DNA of 64,000 nucleotides from Macrostomum hystrix (Eukaryota; Platyhelminthes; Macrostomidae), in assembly GCA_950097015.1 (NCBI GenBank), contig CATNEN010000033.1:4743001-4807000 (forward strand), in the 5' to 3' direction. The position numbers and the translations under genes are program-made. This document shows, in pieces, positions 1 to 11,331 of the stretch. The notes below the pieces were generated by a model. The model made no database searches. It was not told the origin of the DNA and saw only the letters and a list, made by a program, of their open reading frames with translations. Position 1 is the stretch's first letter. Each line of letters begins with the position of its first letter.

Positions 1-717
1 TTCAGAAAGCAGCATCTTGAGCGGCATCCCATAACCATTCGACACCGCTATTCAGCGATCGATGCAGCGGAGCCAGCTCGGTCGACAGGTTAGACAGGAA
101 TTTTCCGTAATAGTTAAGTATCATTGGGCTTTGGCGCATCCACGATTGCCCGCACTTTCTATTGCAGCGGATGTAGGCCAGCAACATCGATCCGGTGCCC
201 GAGGTAGCTCACGCTATCCTGCATGAAGCTGCCATTATTTAGCCCGCACTTCAAACCACTTTGCTGAAGACGTTGTAGAACCAGCTCAAGAGAGCGCAGA
301 TGGGACTTTTCGTCCCCTCCCATGATGATCAGGTCATCGATGAAACAGGCGACATGTGGAATGGCCTGCAGCAAGTTGTCCATGTGCCGCTGGAAAATTC
401 CAACCGCCGGAGCCACTCCAAACGGAAGCCAAGTATAGCGCAGAAGACCTTTCGACGTGTTGATGGTGCAGATCCGCTGCGAGGCCTCATCGAGTGGCAT
501 CTGAGAGTAAGCCTGCGACAGATCCAGCTTCATAAACTTCTGCCCCCCCGGCCAGCTTGGCGAAGAGCTCGTCAATCCGTGTAAGTGGGTAATTGTCTGG
601 CTCTGCGTCGAGATTCACAGTCTGTTTGAAATCTGCGCAAATTCGGACCGATCCGTCAGGCTTGTGCACAGGGACAATTGGCGATACATAGTCAGAGCTG
701 CTCATAGGCTTGAGCAC
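1..717 (-). pseudogene. Ty3/gypsy-type reverse transcriptase fragment, broken
   Basis: The minus strand encodes reverse transcriptase pieces in more than one frame. The part at 487-717 has the start of the palm (SPIVPVHKPDGSVRICADF). The part at 159-547 continues with KLDLSQAYSQMPLDE and the catalytic FIDD box. The part at 2-120 has the region after the RT (YYGKFLSNLSTELAPLHRSL). The first frame break falls in a run of seven C near 542-549, and stop codons follow near 159 and 120. The fragment is cut by the window edge and no LTR is visible. Family placement rests on RT motifs typical of Ty3/gypsy pol. It is a decayed copy. Confidence 0.85.
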
Positions 718-879
718 TCCCTGCTCAATTTATTTTTCATGGACTAATTATAAAGCAGTTCATAACATGGACTGCTTTGGCGGGCAAACGGGGAATACAT
801 GGAACATATTAATACATTTATGATTAAATGATTAAACGTGAAAATCGTTTACGCATTGCTAGGAGTCGAGAAATGGAAA

Positions 880-1137
880 AGTGGGCAATGGCACATCATC
901 AGGTTACAGCAAATCCTGAGCAAGCACGCACACAGATACTGAACGCAAGCAAACACACACACAGGTGTGTATATCTGTGCCTTACTTTCAGGCAGTGTAC
1001 ACTCTCATCGCACGACAACCCCCTAAGCCTCTCGGCGGCTGTACGCCAAAAAATGTGTCCTCGACGCGGAATCGATCTCAGGGACCTCGGTGCGGGAGAC
1101 AGACGCGTTAGACCGCTCTGCCACTGTGAGCCACGTG
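880..1137 (-). repeat. tRNA-derived SINE copy
   Basis: Read on the minus strand, 1060-1135 has a pol III A-box-like TGGCAGAGCGG and a B-box-like GATCGATTCC, as in a tRNA head. The body (885-1050) matches other copies in this window at 15466-15657, 26632-26958 and 27024-27341, sharing the CAGTGTACACTCTCA and ACAGGTGTGTA stretches. This copy is diverged: the central hairpin seen in other copies is partly lost. Confidence 0.75.
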
Positions 1138-2113
1138 AGACAATCGCTGGTCGCGAGTAAATAAGGATTACTTCAGAAAAAGTAATTATAAGAGTCTAGA
1201 CGTCCATCTCAGCAATCTCTGACCCGCTGGTTATCCAATCGATCTAAAGAGATCTCGAAAACTTCAAAACAAACTGGCCGCCCCACAGCACTGGCTGTGC
1301 CTCGCAAATTTTTTCCATCTGTCATTGTAGCCGCCCCCTGCCTAGTGTCTAATGCATCGAATATGGACTCTATAATGCTGGGAGAGACAAGAGAGCTGGG
1401 AGGGATTTGGTGAGCTCAGGTCGGTTCTGTGCATCCTGGGATCGGGTCGCAGCAATAATCCTAGCCCACCACGGCTCAAGCTCGAAAGCCCCCATCATTC
1501 TCCGGGGAAATATTGAGGGGTGCAGCGCCCTGGCGTAGGATGCAGGATGCGAATCATGGAGGAAATCCCTTTGCCATTCCTCTTTTCTCTTCCTCTGTCT
1601 CCGTCCCGCAGCCCCACTGGAAGACGAATGATGGAGAACCAGCCTCATCGGTCTCGCTAGTCTCTCTCTGACCTCCGCCCCAGTTTCTCATTGCTGGGCA
1701 CGGCTGAGTGCGACTCGTTTGTATTTTCCCCTCTTTCAGGATCCCCATCCCGCGCTCTCCTTTCTGTCTTAGAGAGGCTTTTTTCTACATTTTCTTCGCG
1801 TGAGGGCGAGAAACTGCGGACGCGGCCAAGTGTGCTGGTGGCTCCTGGCCGCGCAGGCCCGCACCGAATGAGAGGCCTCATCGCGAAGGGGAGGGTGTAG
1901 ATACCCTGCACGCTGCGTGATGGGATTCTTTCGCTTTTCCTCATCTTCCTCCTCTCTCCCCTTTCCCGTCTTTTTTCAGTCAATGGCTGAAATGAGGAGC
2001 ATCTCGATTCAATGGGGAGCGACTCGAATTCATGAATTTTAAAACGTGGACATAAAAACCGGTAAGGATAAGGGGAGACCGGTAAGGGGGGGAGAGGCAG
2101 CGCAGGCCCTCTG
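1138..2113. other. intergenic / upstream region
   Basis: No supported gene. The stretch is CT/GA-rich, so it holds long but low-complexity open frames on both strands. It probably includes the promoter and 5' leader of the downstream glycosyltransferase; I see no clear TATA box. Confidence 0.4.
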
Positions 2114-3183
2114 ATGGCGCTACCGAAGTCCTCCAGCAGACGCTTGCTAGCCTGCGTTGCAGCCGAGCTGCTCGCTGTGGCCGGAACATTGACTTTCATC
2201 GCCACCAGGAGTCCCCTGCCACAGCCCCAGCCTCAGCACAGGCCGCATGCGGATCCGATTGGCCAAGCCAGTCGCATTGTACACCAGAGCTGGAAGACAT
2301 CCAGTTTATCCCCGCGCTTCGAGCGCTGGCGCAGCACCTGGCGCCGCTGCTTCCCAAACTGGCGCCATCTACTGTGGACGGACGATATGAACGAGGCTCT
2401 GGTCAGGCGGGTGGCACCTTGGTTTCTGCATACGTACACCGGCGGTCTGCGGAGGCACCCGATTTGTCGGGCCGATGCTGCCAGGTTGGGCCTTCAGGGA
2501 GAACGGCTGAACTCAAGAACCTGATCGAGGGCAGTTTGAAAATTCATAGTACAATTAAAAACGGGATCAAGTGATTGAAACTAAACTTGAAATCGCCTCC
2601 TTAAAATGGTGCAGAAACCTCTGCTACTTTGTTCAATATCCAATCAAATCCCAGGTATGTCTACATGCATGAGTTTGGAGGCCTCTACACGGACCTTGAC
2701 AACGTCTGCCTGCGCGAATTTGAGGCGCGTCTCTCTGGCTGTCGTGTCCTGGTCGGCCGAATGCGGACTCTACGCGGATCCAGAGACACCTTCGGCTACT
2801 ATGAGAACTCTTTCCTGTACTCCGCTGTGCCCGGCCACCCGCTCTGGCTGCGTCTACTTCGCGACGTTCAGGCGAACGTGGCGGCTGCAGAGATCGCCGA
2901 AGCATCCGGCGACGTTGGCAGCATTCCTGAGGAGATCTGCGGTCCGATGGCGCTGACCCGGGCCCTGCGAGTCGCCGCTGCTGATCCGGCTGCAGGCATC
3001 TGCCTGGCACCCGCGCGCGAATTCAACCCGTTCTCTTGGGTGGCTGACAACGTCACCGCGGGTCCATGTCGCGATCTGAACCGGATGACGGACGCTGAGG
3101 AGGCCCTTTGCCGCTGGCAGCATAGAGACTCATTTGTGCTACAGTTCCACACTCAGGTTTGGAAGTCGGGCCGGCTTGTCTGA
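2114..3183 (+). CDS. GT32-type glycosyltransferase (DXD, type II membrane protein)
   Basis: Two exons, 2114-2484 and 2655-3183, joined by a 170-nt GT-AG intron; 299 residues. The join restores the family's best-conserved block, ADAARYVYMHEFGGLYTDLD, whose TDLD (about 136-139) is the metal/nucleotide-sugar-binding DXD motif of the Gly_transf_sug family (OCH1 / alpha-1,4-galactosyltransferase relatives). The IVHQSW motif near residue 55 is also typical. Residues about 10-30 form one hydrophobic segment, so a Golgi type II enzyme with a luminal catalytic domain is expected. The start is the first ATG just before the membrane anchor. The sugar donor and acceptor cannot be read from sequence. A poly(A) signal lies at 3561. 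Confidence 0.88.
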
Positions 3184-3240
3184 TCGTTTTCGTAAAGATG
3201 AGCATGGAAAGGTTGCTTGACTAAACTAACACCGGAGTGA

Positions 3241-4234
3241 GCATTCTTGAGGTTGATGTTGATGTGTGAACGTAACTTACACACCATTGAACACGCGTCT
3301 AAAAAAATGTTAAAGCATTTTTTTTACTTTTTTAATTTTTCTATGCAAACTCACATGTCATCTTCTAACTTTCGCCGTCAGATTAAGTAGCATATTCAAC
3401 TCTTACTACATTTGCTCTTTGTTCCTTGTAATATTTGCAAAGTAAACTGATGGGTAAAAAGCAGAAATCTAGTGTGCATGGCGACAATTACTAATTATAA
3501 ATGTTAATATCTAAGTTAAATATAAATGAGATTGATGCAATCTCAGAGCTTTGCCGATTTAATAAACAAACAAACAAACAAAGACTTGAGGTGTGCTGAG
3601 ATCTACGTTTCTTTATCGTGATGTGCAAGATTACATTTTACCCTTCCTCGCTCCGGACCAGAAGGCGTTTCGAGATAAAACCGTGGTAGAGCTGTGGACC
3701 AACGAGAGCTCGGCCCTGCAAATTTGGAACTCGTAGGAGGAAAAGTGCCAGCAAATACCAGAAAATGACACTTCTATTATTTGACTGGAAAGCAATAGTA
3801 AATTTTCGCAATTTTACCAATAAATCACATAAATAAATAATAATTTTCTTTTTTTACTCCAACCATAGACAGCCGAAATAAAGGGAAAATTTGTTATGCA
3901 TTCCTCACTTTCCGGCAAGCAAGTGAGGTATGTCGATGATAAAAAGTTTCGTTTATTGCCCTGGGCGATCGGGAAATAAATCATTTATTCCCTGGGCAAA
4001 TAAATGAAATGCTTTAAGACATCGACTGCGTTGGCAGGCAAACGGGGAATAAATGTATAATATTCCCCATTTATTTTGTTGTCTAGCGGGCAAAACCACC
4101 AGGTGTCTCGTTAATTGACCGAGGCGAAGCCGAGTGAGAGGCGAAGGCGAATGAGCGAGATACCGAGATTTTTTAGACGCGTGTTCAATGATTTGTAACT
4201 TACGTTCACACATCAACATCAACCTCAAGAATGC
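3241..4234. repeat. foldback element with 66-bp inverted arms
   Basis: 3241-3306 and 4169-4234 are inverted copies, about 94% identical over 66 bp. The inside holds short palindromes (for example around 3970-3993) and a stretch near 4024-4052 that recurs at 769-796 (TTGGC.GGCAAACGGGGAATA). No coding capacity. It resembles a non-autonomous foldback/MITE; the left arm lies in the glycosyltransferase 3' UTR region. Confidence 0.6.
3561..3566 (+). promoter_or_regulatory. poly(A) signal AATAAA
   Basis: AATAAA about 380 nt after the glycosyltransferase stop codon, followed by an AAAC repeat. It is the first full hexamer downstream on this strand. Confidence 0.5.
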
Positions 4235-4477
4235 TTTTGGCCCTAGACAACTAAATGAGTGGGGAATATGGTATGTATCCCTAACTTGAAGTGGGCAAAC
4301 AAACAATTTTATTTTTAGCGATATTAGCGATTTCGTTTAATTCTGTTTGTCTATGGTTGTGCTATAGTTCTGTGTTATAGTTAATTTATTTGCATCGATG
4401 CAAAGTGAAATAAATAATTTATTGCACTACATGTAGTGCAAATAAATTAAAAGCTTAAAAACATAGATACTGCCCGG

Positions 4478-4672
4478 GGCAAGTGTGGGATACGTATACA
4501 ATCTCTCCCGTTCATTCATTTATCTGTGGCCGTCAGAGCGACTGAGAAACAAGTTCTCAGTCGCTCTGACGGCCACAGATCGCTCTGAGATCTCGGTTTC
4601 TCAGAGAAACGAGTTTGAAGTCGTTCTGGCCATAGACAAATTAATAAACGGGAGAGATCACAGATTCTATAT
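4478..4672. repeat. nested palindromic MITE-like element
   Basis: A perfect 27-bp hairpin (4522-4548 against 4554-4580, 5-nt loop) sits inside an outer imperfect inverted repeat: ATCTCTCCCGTTCATTCATT near 4501 against AATAAACGGGAGAGAT near 4640. The right edge CACAGATTCTATATTA recurs inverted at 7325-7341 and 7463-7480, which suggests a dispersed family. Confidence 0.6.
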
Positions 4673-4962
4673 TACCTAGATGCGTCACTCATACCCCAGC
4701 TGGCCGCTGCGCGAAAACCCAGGAATTTTGACCACAGACAAGTAAGTGCCTATGGAGCAAGCGATCAGCAATTAAATGCTTGCTTTTATTCCTATCTGAT
4801 TTTTTCACGATATATTGGACCTGATAGATACAGTGAGCCCATCATCAGGGACGAACAATGCAAAAAAACAAAATATCAAAGGGCGGATTGCAACATATCA
4901 TCAAATTTGACGATTGATTAAGCTTTAATTCTCAGCAAAATCGATACAGAACTCACAGCAAG

Positions 4963-7224
4963 TCACTGCAACTTGCTCAACTTGTGCTTAGCTGCAACGC
5001 AATCCCGCTCCCTCCGGATCGCCCTCATTCTCTGCCTGCACCAGTGATGCAGGCGAGTTCTGACGAAGAGTCGCCTAGCTCGCGCGTTGCCATCGCGCAA
5101 ATGCTCTTGGCAGAAAGGCAGAGTAACATCCTCTTGCTCAAATCGGTGTACAATCGATGCGAGGACGCCATCAGGGGATGAAGCGGCTGCCATCACTTGC
5201 CGGAACAGCTGCTCCATTTGACCCAAAGCAGCTGCGCATTCTTCTGTTGGCTGCGTGAGGCCGAACTTGGCGTCCGCGAAGGCCCTATGCTCAAATATTC
5301 TGGCTGCAGATTCGCTCGTCATGAGCAGCAGCTTGCATGAATCACAGTCGAACACCAGAAGCTTGCGCAGCAGCCAGCCGCCGATGTAGGGGGTGACTTC
5401 CTGCACTTCAACGACATCGCAGGCTGGTGTGGCTGCGGAGCTCTCCTTGGCGCCGTTCTGCGCTGCACAGGTCAGCTGCTCACAGCTGGCCGATGGGCTC
5501 TCGCGTGCAAGCTCGGAGACTGAGTGACAAGCCTCTACCGCAAGAGTATCTCCATCCTCTTCGCAGTTAGTGCCGCTTGCCAGCTTGCGCTCAATTCTGC
5601 CAGCACTGATGGATCGAAGCGCTTCTAGGAATGCCTGAAGCTCAGGCTTGTCGTTGAATCCGTTGCGCCCTCGCACCATTGAGAAGAAGTTCTGCAGTAA
5701 TTAAATTAGTTTGATTTGCTGAGTCAGTAGACCAAGCAAATTACCCTTAAGTAGCAGTCCCAAGGGGGCGGGAATTCCCCAGTGGGGGTGACAGGCCCCA
5801 CATGGCATGGAACATGTAGTTAGCTCGTTTTTTACCTGGAGTCTGTTGTCCGAGCTGTGTGCGGGACGTGCTGGCAATTTTTCTCATGGGGGGGATTTCC
5901 CCTTTAGCCTAGCCGCTCCCCTTGAGAAGCGCTGTGATTGTCTGCGCTTGGTTGCAGCTTTGCCCCTCCCCTCCTGAGTGCCGCTGCATTTAAGCATTTG
6001 TGTGCATTAAGTTCCCGCGCCCCCAACGCAACAAGAGCACTGCTGCTGAGCAGCACCACTGCGCTGTCCTGCCGACCGATTCCGGAATTGAATTTCCACT
6101 GATTCCCCGCATGTTTATTCGCGCTGCTCATTGCGTGCTGGGGCGCAATGAGCACGAGTGACTCCGACGCCCGTAGGTCAGCAGGCGGTGAGCGGGGACA
6201 CCTGGGTGAACACAGGTGCCTGTGCACACCCACGCTGGCCGCAGGGCTGAGAGCACCACTCTGCGCAAGCACGCAATGGTAAACCGCTACTGTTGCGAGC
6301 TCAGATGCTACAGCGAGCTGCGTGCTTGTAACACTAAGAATACCATTTCCTATCACCTCACATGCAGTATTACATAATTATTGCCACGAATGCTAGTCGC
6401 TCCCACCCCTTTTTTAATCTCCCGTTCCGATTCTGCACTTTCCTCTTTCTCTCTCACTTTTTGCATTCTCCTCTCTCCCCTTCTGAATTTGACACTCCCG
6501 CCCTCCCTCTCACTGCCTCTCCGAGTCGTTTTATCGCCTCGCCTCAGCTTTTCCGAACTTCCATCTCCCCTTCATCCCCACTTTTGTGTTAAATTCATTG
6601 AAAGGCTTATTTCATCTGCACATTTTCACTCACCTCGACATGGTCCTGTGAAAAGCGTCGCATGCACAGATAGTGGTGACCAGCTTGGCTCAAGCAGTGG
6701 GAAATGAGATGCTTCGCTGATTCAATCGACAGTAGCCAGGCCTCTTTGAAAGGCATCGCAGTCTTCGCTCGGCTACCGTTCAGTGGAATGAAGCGCCATG
6801 TCCGGATGAAAACCTCAGAAAACGAGGTTTCTGAGCCGTCAGGTGAATCTATGCGATGCAGGACCGGTGGATAGATGTTGTCAGCGATGTCATCCGGCAG
6901 TGGCTCAGGCTCCCAGTCCATGCGCTGCAATCGCGGAGGGAAAGTTGCAGGCCATGGAACGGCGTCTTTCCTCAACCGAGCCGAGCGCCTGTCACGTGGT
7001 GCGATGGGGTAGTCCGAGTCCTTAAAGTGCAGGCTGCAAACCTTCAGCCTACGGCTTCGCGCAGTCTGCACATCCATATTCTGGAGCTCTAGCACTCGAA
7101 TCCATTGCGCTGCCACCTCATCATCGCTCGGAAACTGATTCAGGTGCACAGCGAAGCCGTGTTGTGAAACTGGCGTGTTCTCCCTCGAATCACAAGCAGC
7201 AGCGCAGCAGCGATGCCCGCTCAT
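4963..7224 (-). CDS. THAP protein from P-element-like transposase, catalytic core missing
   Basis: Two exons on the minus strand: 6634-7224 and 4963-5691, joined by a 942-nt GT-AG intron; 439 residues. Residues 1-95 form a THAP zinc finger: CAAAC near the start, the invariant W, CSLHF as the second metal pair, and the AVPW box. The exon join falls inside the motif QDHVE/NFFSMVR, which matches the QDxxExxFSxxR signature of P-element and THAP9 transposases. The second exon ends with that family's C-terminal region (GGWLLRKL, CDSCKLLL, CQEH). Related transposases are about 750-900 residues; here the RNase-H-like catalytic domain and GTP-binding insertion between the two ends are absent, with no frame break. 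The start is the ATG six codons before the first Cys. DNA binding without transposition is likely: either a domesticated gene or a short repressor-like derivative. Confidence 0.78.
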
Positions 7225-7462
7225 CACTGGTTGGTGTTCGTAACCAGTTGTGGAGGATTGCGCTGTGCCAACCTTAAAATCTGCAGCTCTGCTTGCAAGT
7301 GAGAGACGATCATGGCTAATATAATATAATATAGAATCTGTGATCATGGCTGCCGCTTGACTGCAGCAGCGTAAAATGTCTGTGGCATAAACCCTGAGTT
7401 TTTCGCAGAGGCATTGAAAGCGGCAACTGAATGCATTAGAAATTGCTGCAGTGGCGCATCTA

Positions 7463-7715
7463 GATAATATAGAATCTGTGGGAGAGATAGTATTTTTCCC
7501 CAACTTGGCTCGGTATTGTGGAAAAAAGAACTATTATAGCTCAACAGTCTATGGTTCTGATCGAAACGGAACAATCCCGAGTTTGATGCGATAGCTAAAG
7601 CGTCCGGGACAAATAAATATTTCTTCGTCCCGGACAAATAAATGCTTCAACACTAGACCATAGACTTATTTGACCGGGACAAGTGGGGGATAAATCTCTA
7701 ATTACGAGCTAGTTA
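7463..7715. repeat. MITE-like element with imperfect inverted ends
   Basis: Ends AGAGATAGTATTTTTCCCCA (7483) and GACAAGTGGGGGATAAATCT (7677) are imperfect inverted repeats. An inner pair, GTCTATGG (7548) and CCATAGAC (7664), is also inverted. AATATAGAATCTGTG at the left is shared with the palindromic element near 4660. No coding capacity. Confidence 0.45.
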
Positions 7716-7923
7716 AGAGTGCAACAACAAGTTGTCGCAGACAAAACGGGTTCATACCTTATGCTCCATGGCAAAAACATGGCATTAGCACTAACCTTAG
7801 ACTGGAAGTATTTTTTGCGTATTATCTCAAGCCGCAGAGCAGAAAAGCACAAAAAAACGATAGCCGAACTGCTCGGATAATATCAAGCCACAAGCGCTGC
7901 AGGCCACAAGCTCCCAAAGTAAA

Positions 7924-9164
7924 ATGTTTACGCTGACGCTAACGCTGTTCGCGTCCTGCGTAGGAATCCTTCTGATCCTCTTGGGCGTCATGGTCTTCCT
8001 GTTGGCCTCCGGTAGATTTTTCAGAAGCGATTCGGACCAAAAAGTTGAGTCTTGTATGATAAATCAGCCAACCTTCAGCTGCGCTGTTGAAGTTCTCGTG
8101 CTTGATGAGCATCTGCAGATCACCAACACTGATGTGCAGCAGATTCGCATGGATGGATCGGGTCTCGGTAGCGGGCTGCGACTGGTGACCGAGGAACAGC
8201 TCCAGCTGACACTGCAGCCCGATTTTTGCGTGTACCGATTGTTCTCCCTGGACACAGGAGATGAGGAGACAAATGACAAGCAGTTTCTGCAGATCAAGGT
8301 CGCGCCAGACTTTGTGGAGGTTAAACCGATACAGAAGCTTGTGAAGCAGCGTCTTGAGATCATCATCTGGAAACTGAAGCCGCACAAAGTGCGTTCAGAG
8401 TATCAGCTATCGGAGCGGCAGGTGTTCTGTGGCTTCCTGCACAAGACTGTGCACTGCGATCGTACCAAGGGAAGGTATTTCAAGTGAGTGGTCAGACCAT
8501 ATTGAATGCTTCTAGAATTCAGAAAAAAACATATCGATGGAGCAATATAGATTGCTGATGGTTAAGTGCTGTTTTTCACCGAAAAGTCAGTATCGATTTA
8601 CCTTTAACTCACAGATTCCTTGTGACAACAAAAGGAATGCAGACGCGCCAGACGCCATTCAATTATCAGAGCAAAAGCATATTAGGACTGCATGGGCAGA
8701 AACACTGCCTGCTGACCCTGCGGGTGGAGCCGGAGAGAGTCATGGCTGCCAACCAGAGTAGCCTCCCAATGCAGGTGGTCGTTTATCAGCAATCAGAGTC
8801 TCTGAAGCGGCGGCTCAGCCCAGAAATGCAGGACCTGCCGTTGAATGGGAAGTTCTCTTTCTCGATGCTTAGAGCCCACCCGTCGAGCAGCGCTTTAGAG
8901 AGTCCACGCAACGCGCTTCGACTGCACCTGAACGAGAAGCAGCTAATTATCAAGCCCCACTGCATGCTCCGCAGTCTGCCACTGAGCTGTGAAGTGTGCT
9001 TGCCTGATCCGGAAGGTGACTCGCCCTCGCAAATTGTGTCAGGCGAGTTCCGGACGCCTCTGCAGCTGCCGCGAGGGCCGCATCGATACGTTATATCGTT
9101 CTATCTGCACACGGAGACTGGAGAGTCTGCAGCTCGCTCGCGCTCTCCACCCTACTCTAAGTAG
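7924..9164 (+). CDS. unidentified type II membrane-anchored protein
   Basis: Two exons, 7924-8483 and 8615-9164, with a 131-nt intron (CAA/GTGAGTG donor, CTCACAG acceptor); 369 residues, and the frame is continuous across the join. An N-terminal hydrophobic segment of about 25 residues (GILLILLGVMVFLLASG) gives a signal anchor. The remainder has alternating polar and hydrophobic residues that suggest beta-rich structure, and few cysteines. I do not recognise the family. The start is the ATG just before the anchor. A single-pass membrane or secreted protein fits what can be seen. Confidence 0.72.
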
Positions 9165-10372
9165 TCTATAGGCAGATACTGTTTTCTCGGGGTTACAGCT
9201 GTGAGGAATATTTTTAGGCGCCTTCTATGGGATTTCGACGGATATTTTTGTCCGTGCAAGAACGTAAGAATTAAATAATTCTTTTTTACTAACAAACTTA
9301 TTCGGCCCCGAAAAATCCATGTTTTATATATGCTCACGCCATTTCTGCTAGAGTCGCCCCGCCCTGTTACTCGTAACAATCGTTTGCGTTCGCAGTTAAC
9401 CTTCTAGTTGTCAAATAGTAAAATGTTCATACTTTTTTACTTTTCTTTTGTGTCTCGTGAATATCAGGCATTAGATTTTAAATCCAGTTAAGATACGAGT
9501 ACATTGTGCTGTGCCCCAGTCAGATGTGCGGTAATGCTCTTTTAAGTTCGCTCTAAATCTAGAAATTAATAACGATGCATATTAATTTGTTTAAAAACAC
9601 CATTTGTTATACTTCACCGAAACAGCCACCTCAATTTTACTATAATAATGAAGCTCCGAGGGGAGGAGAAACTAACTTTCACGACTGCCGAATGTTCGAG
9701 TAAATGACAAGCGAGTTCTACTCAGTGAATAATAAAAAACTTATAAAGGGAGTGATTGAGCGTCAAAATCATATATCTAGGGTGTTTTTTTCGACTGCTT
9801 AATTAAGACTAATTAAGACTGCGTAAACGAAAGGTAATTGTGTGAATAAAATTACAAATCAGTGCATTGAGTTAGGAATTGAGTTATACGAGAAGACCGA
9901 AATTTCACAAAGCCGAAAAGTAAAAATGCAGACCCCTTCACAAGACCGAAACTTCATCCCTATACTAAAATTCAAAACTAATATATATATATTAAGACCG
10001 AAACTTCACAACGCCTTATGAAGCGTCGTGACTTGTGATAAGGCGTTGTGAAATTGTGAAGCCACCCACCCCCAAATCAGTCTGCTTTGTCAAAACTTCG
10101 CTATGGTAAACAGAAATGGCAGAGGGGGATAGATCTTAGCTTTGGAGATGCGAGGGAGAGTGAGAAATAAGCTATTCTACATCCACCTCCTCCAGCAATT
10201 CTTAGCCTTTTGCTAAAACGAATATAATCAATAATGCGTACTCAGGCAAGGAAGCAGGACTAATCTGTACTTTGTTTGCTACGCACATTTCCAGACAATT
10301 ATACTTAAATTTCCAAGAAATGCTAAGGACAATTTCTGAGCTGAAATGCGCAGGGCGGGCGGCCGATAGTTC
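9165..10372. other. intergenic, AT-rich
   Basis: No supported gene. It contains a short AT run (9981-9992) and one clear hairpin (10005-10052). Degenerate repeats of AGACCGAAACTTCA occur near 9895, 9945 and 9995. Confidence 0.5.
10005..10052. repeat. 15-bp hairpin
   Basis: TTCACAACGCCTTAT at 10005-10019 pairs perfectly with 10038-10052 across an 18-nt loop. No gene or terminator context explains it. Confidence 0.6.
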
Positions 10373-10380
10373 TATAAATA
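10373..10380 (+). promoter_or_regulatory. TATA box of poly-Cys gene 1
   Basis: TATAAATA sits inside the small palindrome GTTCTATAAATAGAAC. Transcription from about 10405 would give a 5' UTR exon ending at 10590 (donor GAG/GTAAAT), then an intron to the acceptor at 10736 (TTTTTTCTCAG), 19 nt before the start codon. Confidence 0.5.
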
Positions 10381-10755
10381 GAACTGTGTACCCTCGTTGA
10401 GTGTACGTAGTCACCCACCCCACTCCACCACAGTCCAAACCCAATTCAGGGCTGGAATGGAACAGAGCCTGTCTGCCCCACAAAACAAAGCCTTCGCATT
10501 CCGAGACGGGAGGTTGAGAGTCCACAACAAGCCATTTGAATCAGACAGCAAGCAAAACAAGGCGACATTATTTTCAAGAATAATCTTGAGGTAAATTGCT
10601 CCTTGCTCCTTCTCTTCCGTAATTTTGAATTTTTCTACATCTCTATGCTATATTAATTGAGAGGTGAAGGCGTAGCTAACAAATTGTTAATCTGTTAATC
10701 TGTTAGTTGTTACTTGCTAACCTTATTTTTTCTCAGAATCTGCACCCTAGACGCC

Positions 10756-11331
10756 ATGTTCGACCAACCGATCCGCATCTGCGCCCTCATCCTGTGCGTG
10801 TTGGCTATCGCAGTCAGCAGCACACCGGACATCATCGACGACTTAAAGAACACGCTAACTGGCAAGTCCAGCTCAGGAGGCAGTGGCGTGAATTTCAACC
10901 TGGACGGTTCGGGAGCCAGTATTGGAGTCATGAAAGACGAAAATATGTTCTACTATATGGAGTGCAGAGCCGGGGTGTCCACTGGCGGCCTCAACGCCGG
11001 CTGCCAGCGGGTCTGGAAGGCGCTGTTCTACGTCTGCGTTGTGGGCGGCGGTCTCCTGGCCGTCCTGCTGCTCAGCTGCTGCTTCTGCTGCTGCTGCGCT
11101 CCGTGCAGGAAGAAGCGCATAGTCACTTATCAGCCGGTAAGTCACATCAACTAATCAGTTGCTTCGCTGCTCTTTGTACACACAACTGACCCATTTTCAT
11201 GAGTCACCGCCTCACCCTGATTCCCGCAGGTAAGCCATCTGGGCCAGATCAGCAGCGTGGTTGTACATCCGCAGACTAATCCGAATCCGCCGCCGCCCAG
11301 CTACGGCGATGTGCCGATGCTGCGCCCTTGA
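10756..11331 (+). CDS. poly-Cys single-pass membrane protein 1
   Basis: Coding exons 10756-11136 and 11230-11331 (GT-AG intron of 93 nt), 160 residues. Signal peptide (about 1-22), short Gly/Ser-rich ectodomain, then YYMEC, eleven residues, a second Cys, and the stretch WKALFYVCVVGGG leading into a membrane segment. Right after the membrane comes a cytoplasmic cysteine cluster (SCCFCCCCAPC, then RKKR), which suggests S-acylation. The tail ends in NPNPPPPSYGD, a proline-rich PPSY motif that could bind WW domains. The start was chosen because the upstream in-frame residues lie in the 5' intron. It is paralogous to the gene at 14672 and resembles a third at 18710. Shisa/VOPP1-type proteins share the general plan, but I see no convincing homology. 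Confidence 0.78.

Noticed and set aside
1657-2205. 182-codon minus-strand ORF
   Set aside because: It overlaps the supported glycosyltransferase start and is Arg/Ser/Pro low-complexity in a CT-rich region.
5904-6356. Extra exon inside the THAP gene intron
   Set aside because: Direct splicing of 6634 to 5691 restores the conserved family motif without it, and its composition looks non-coding.
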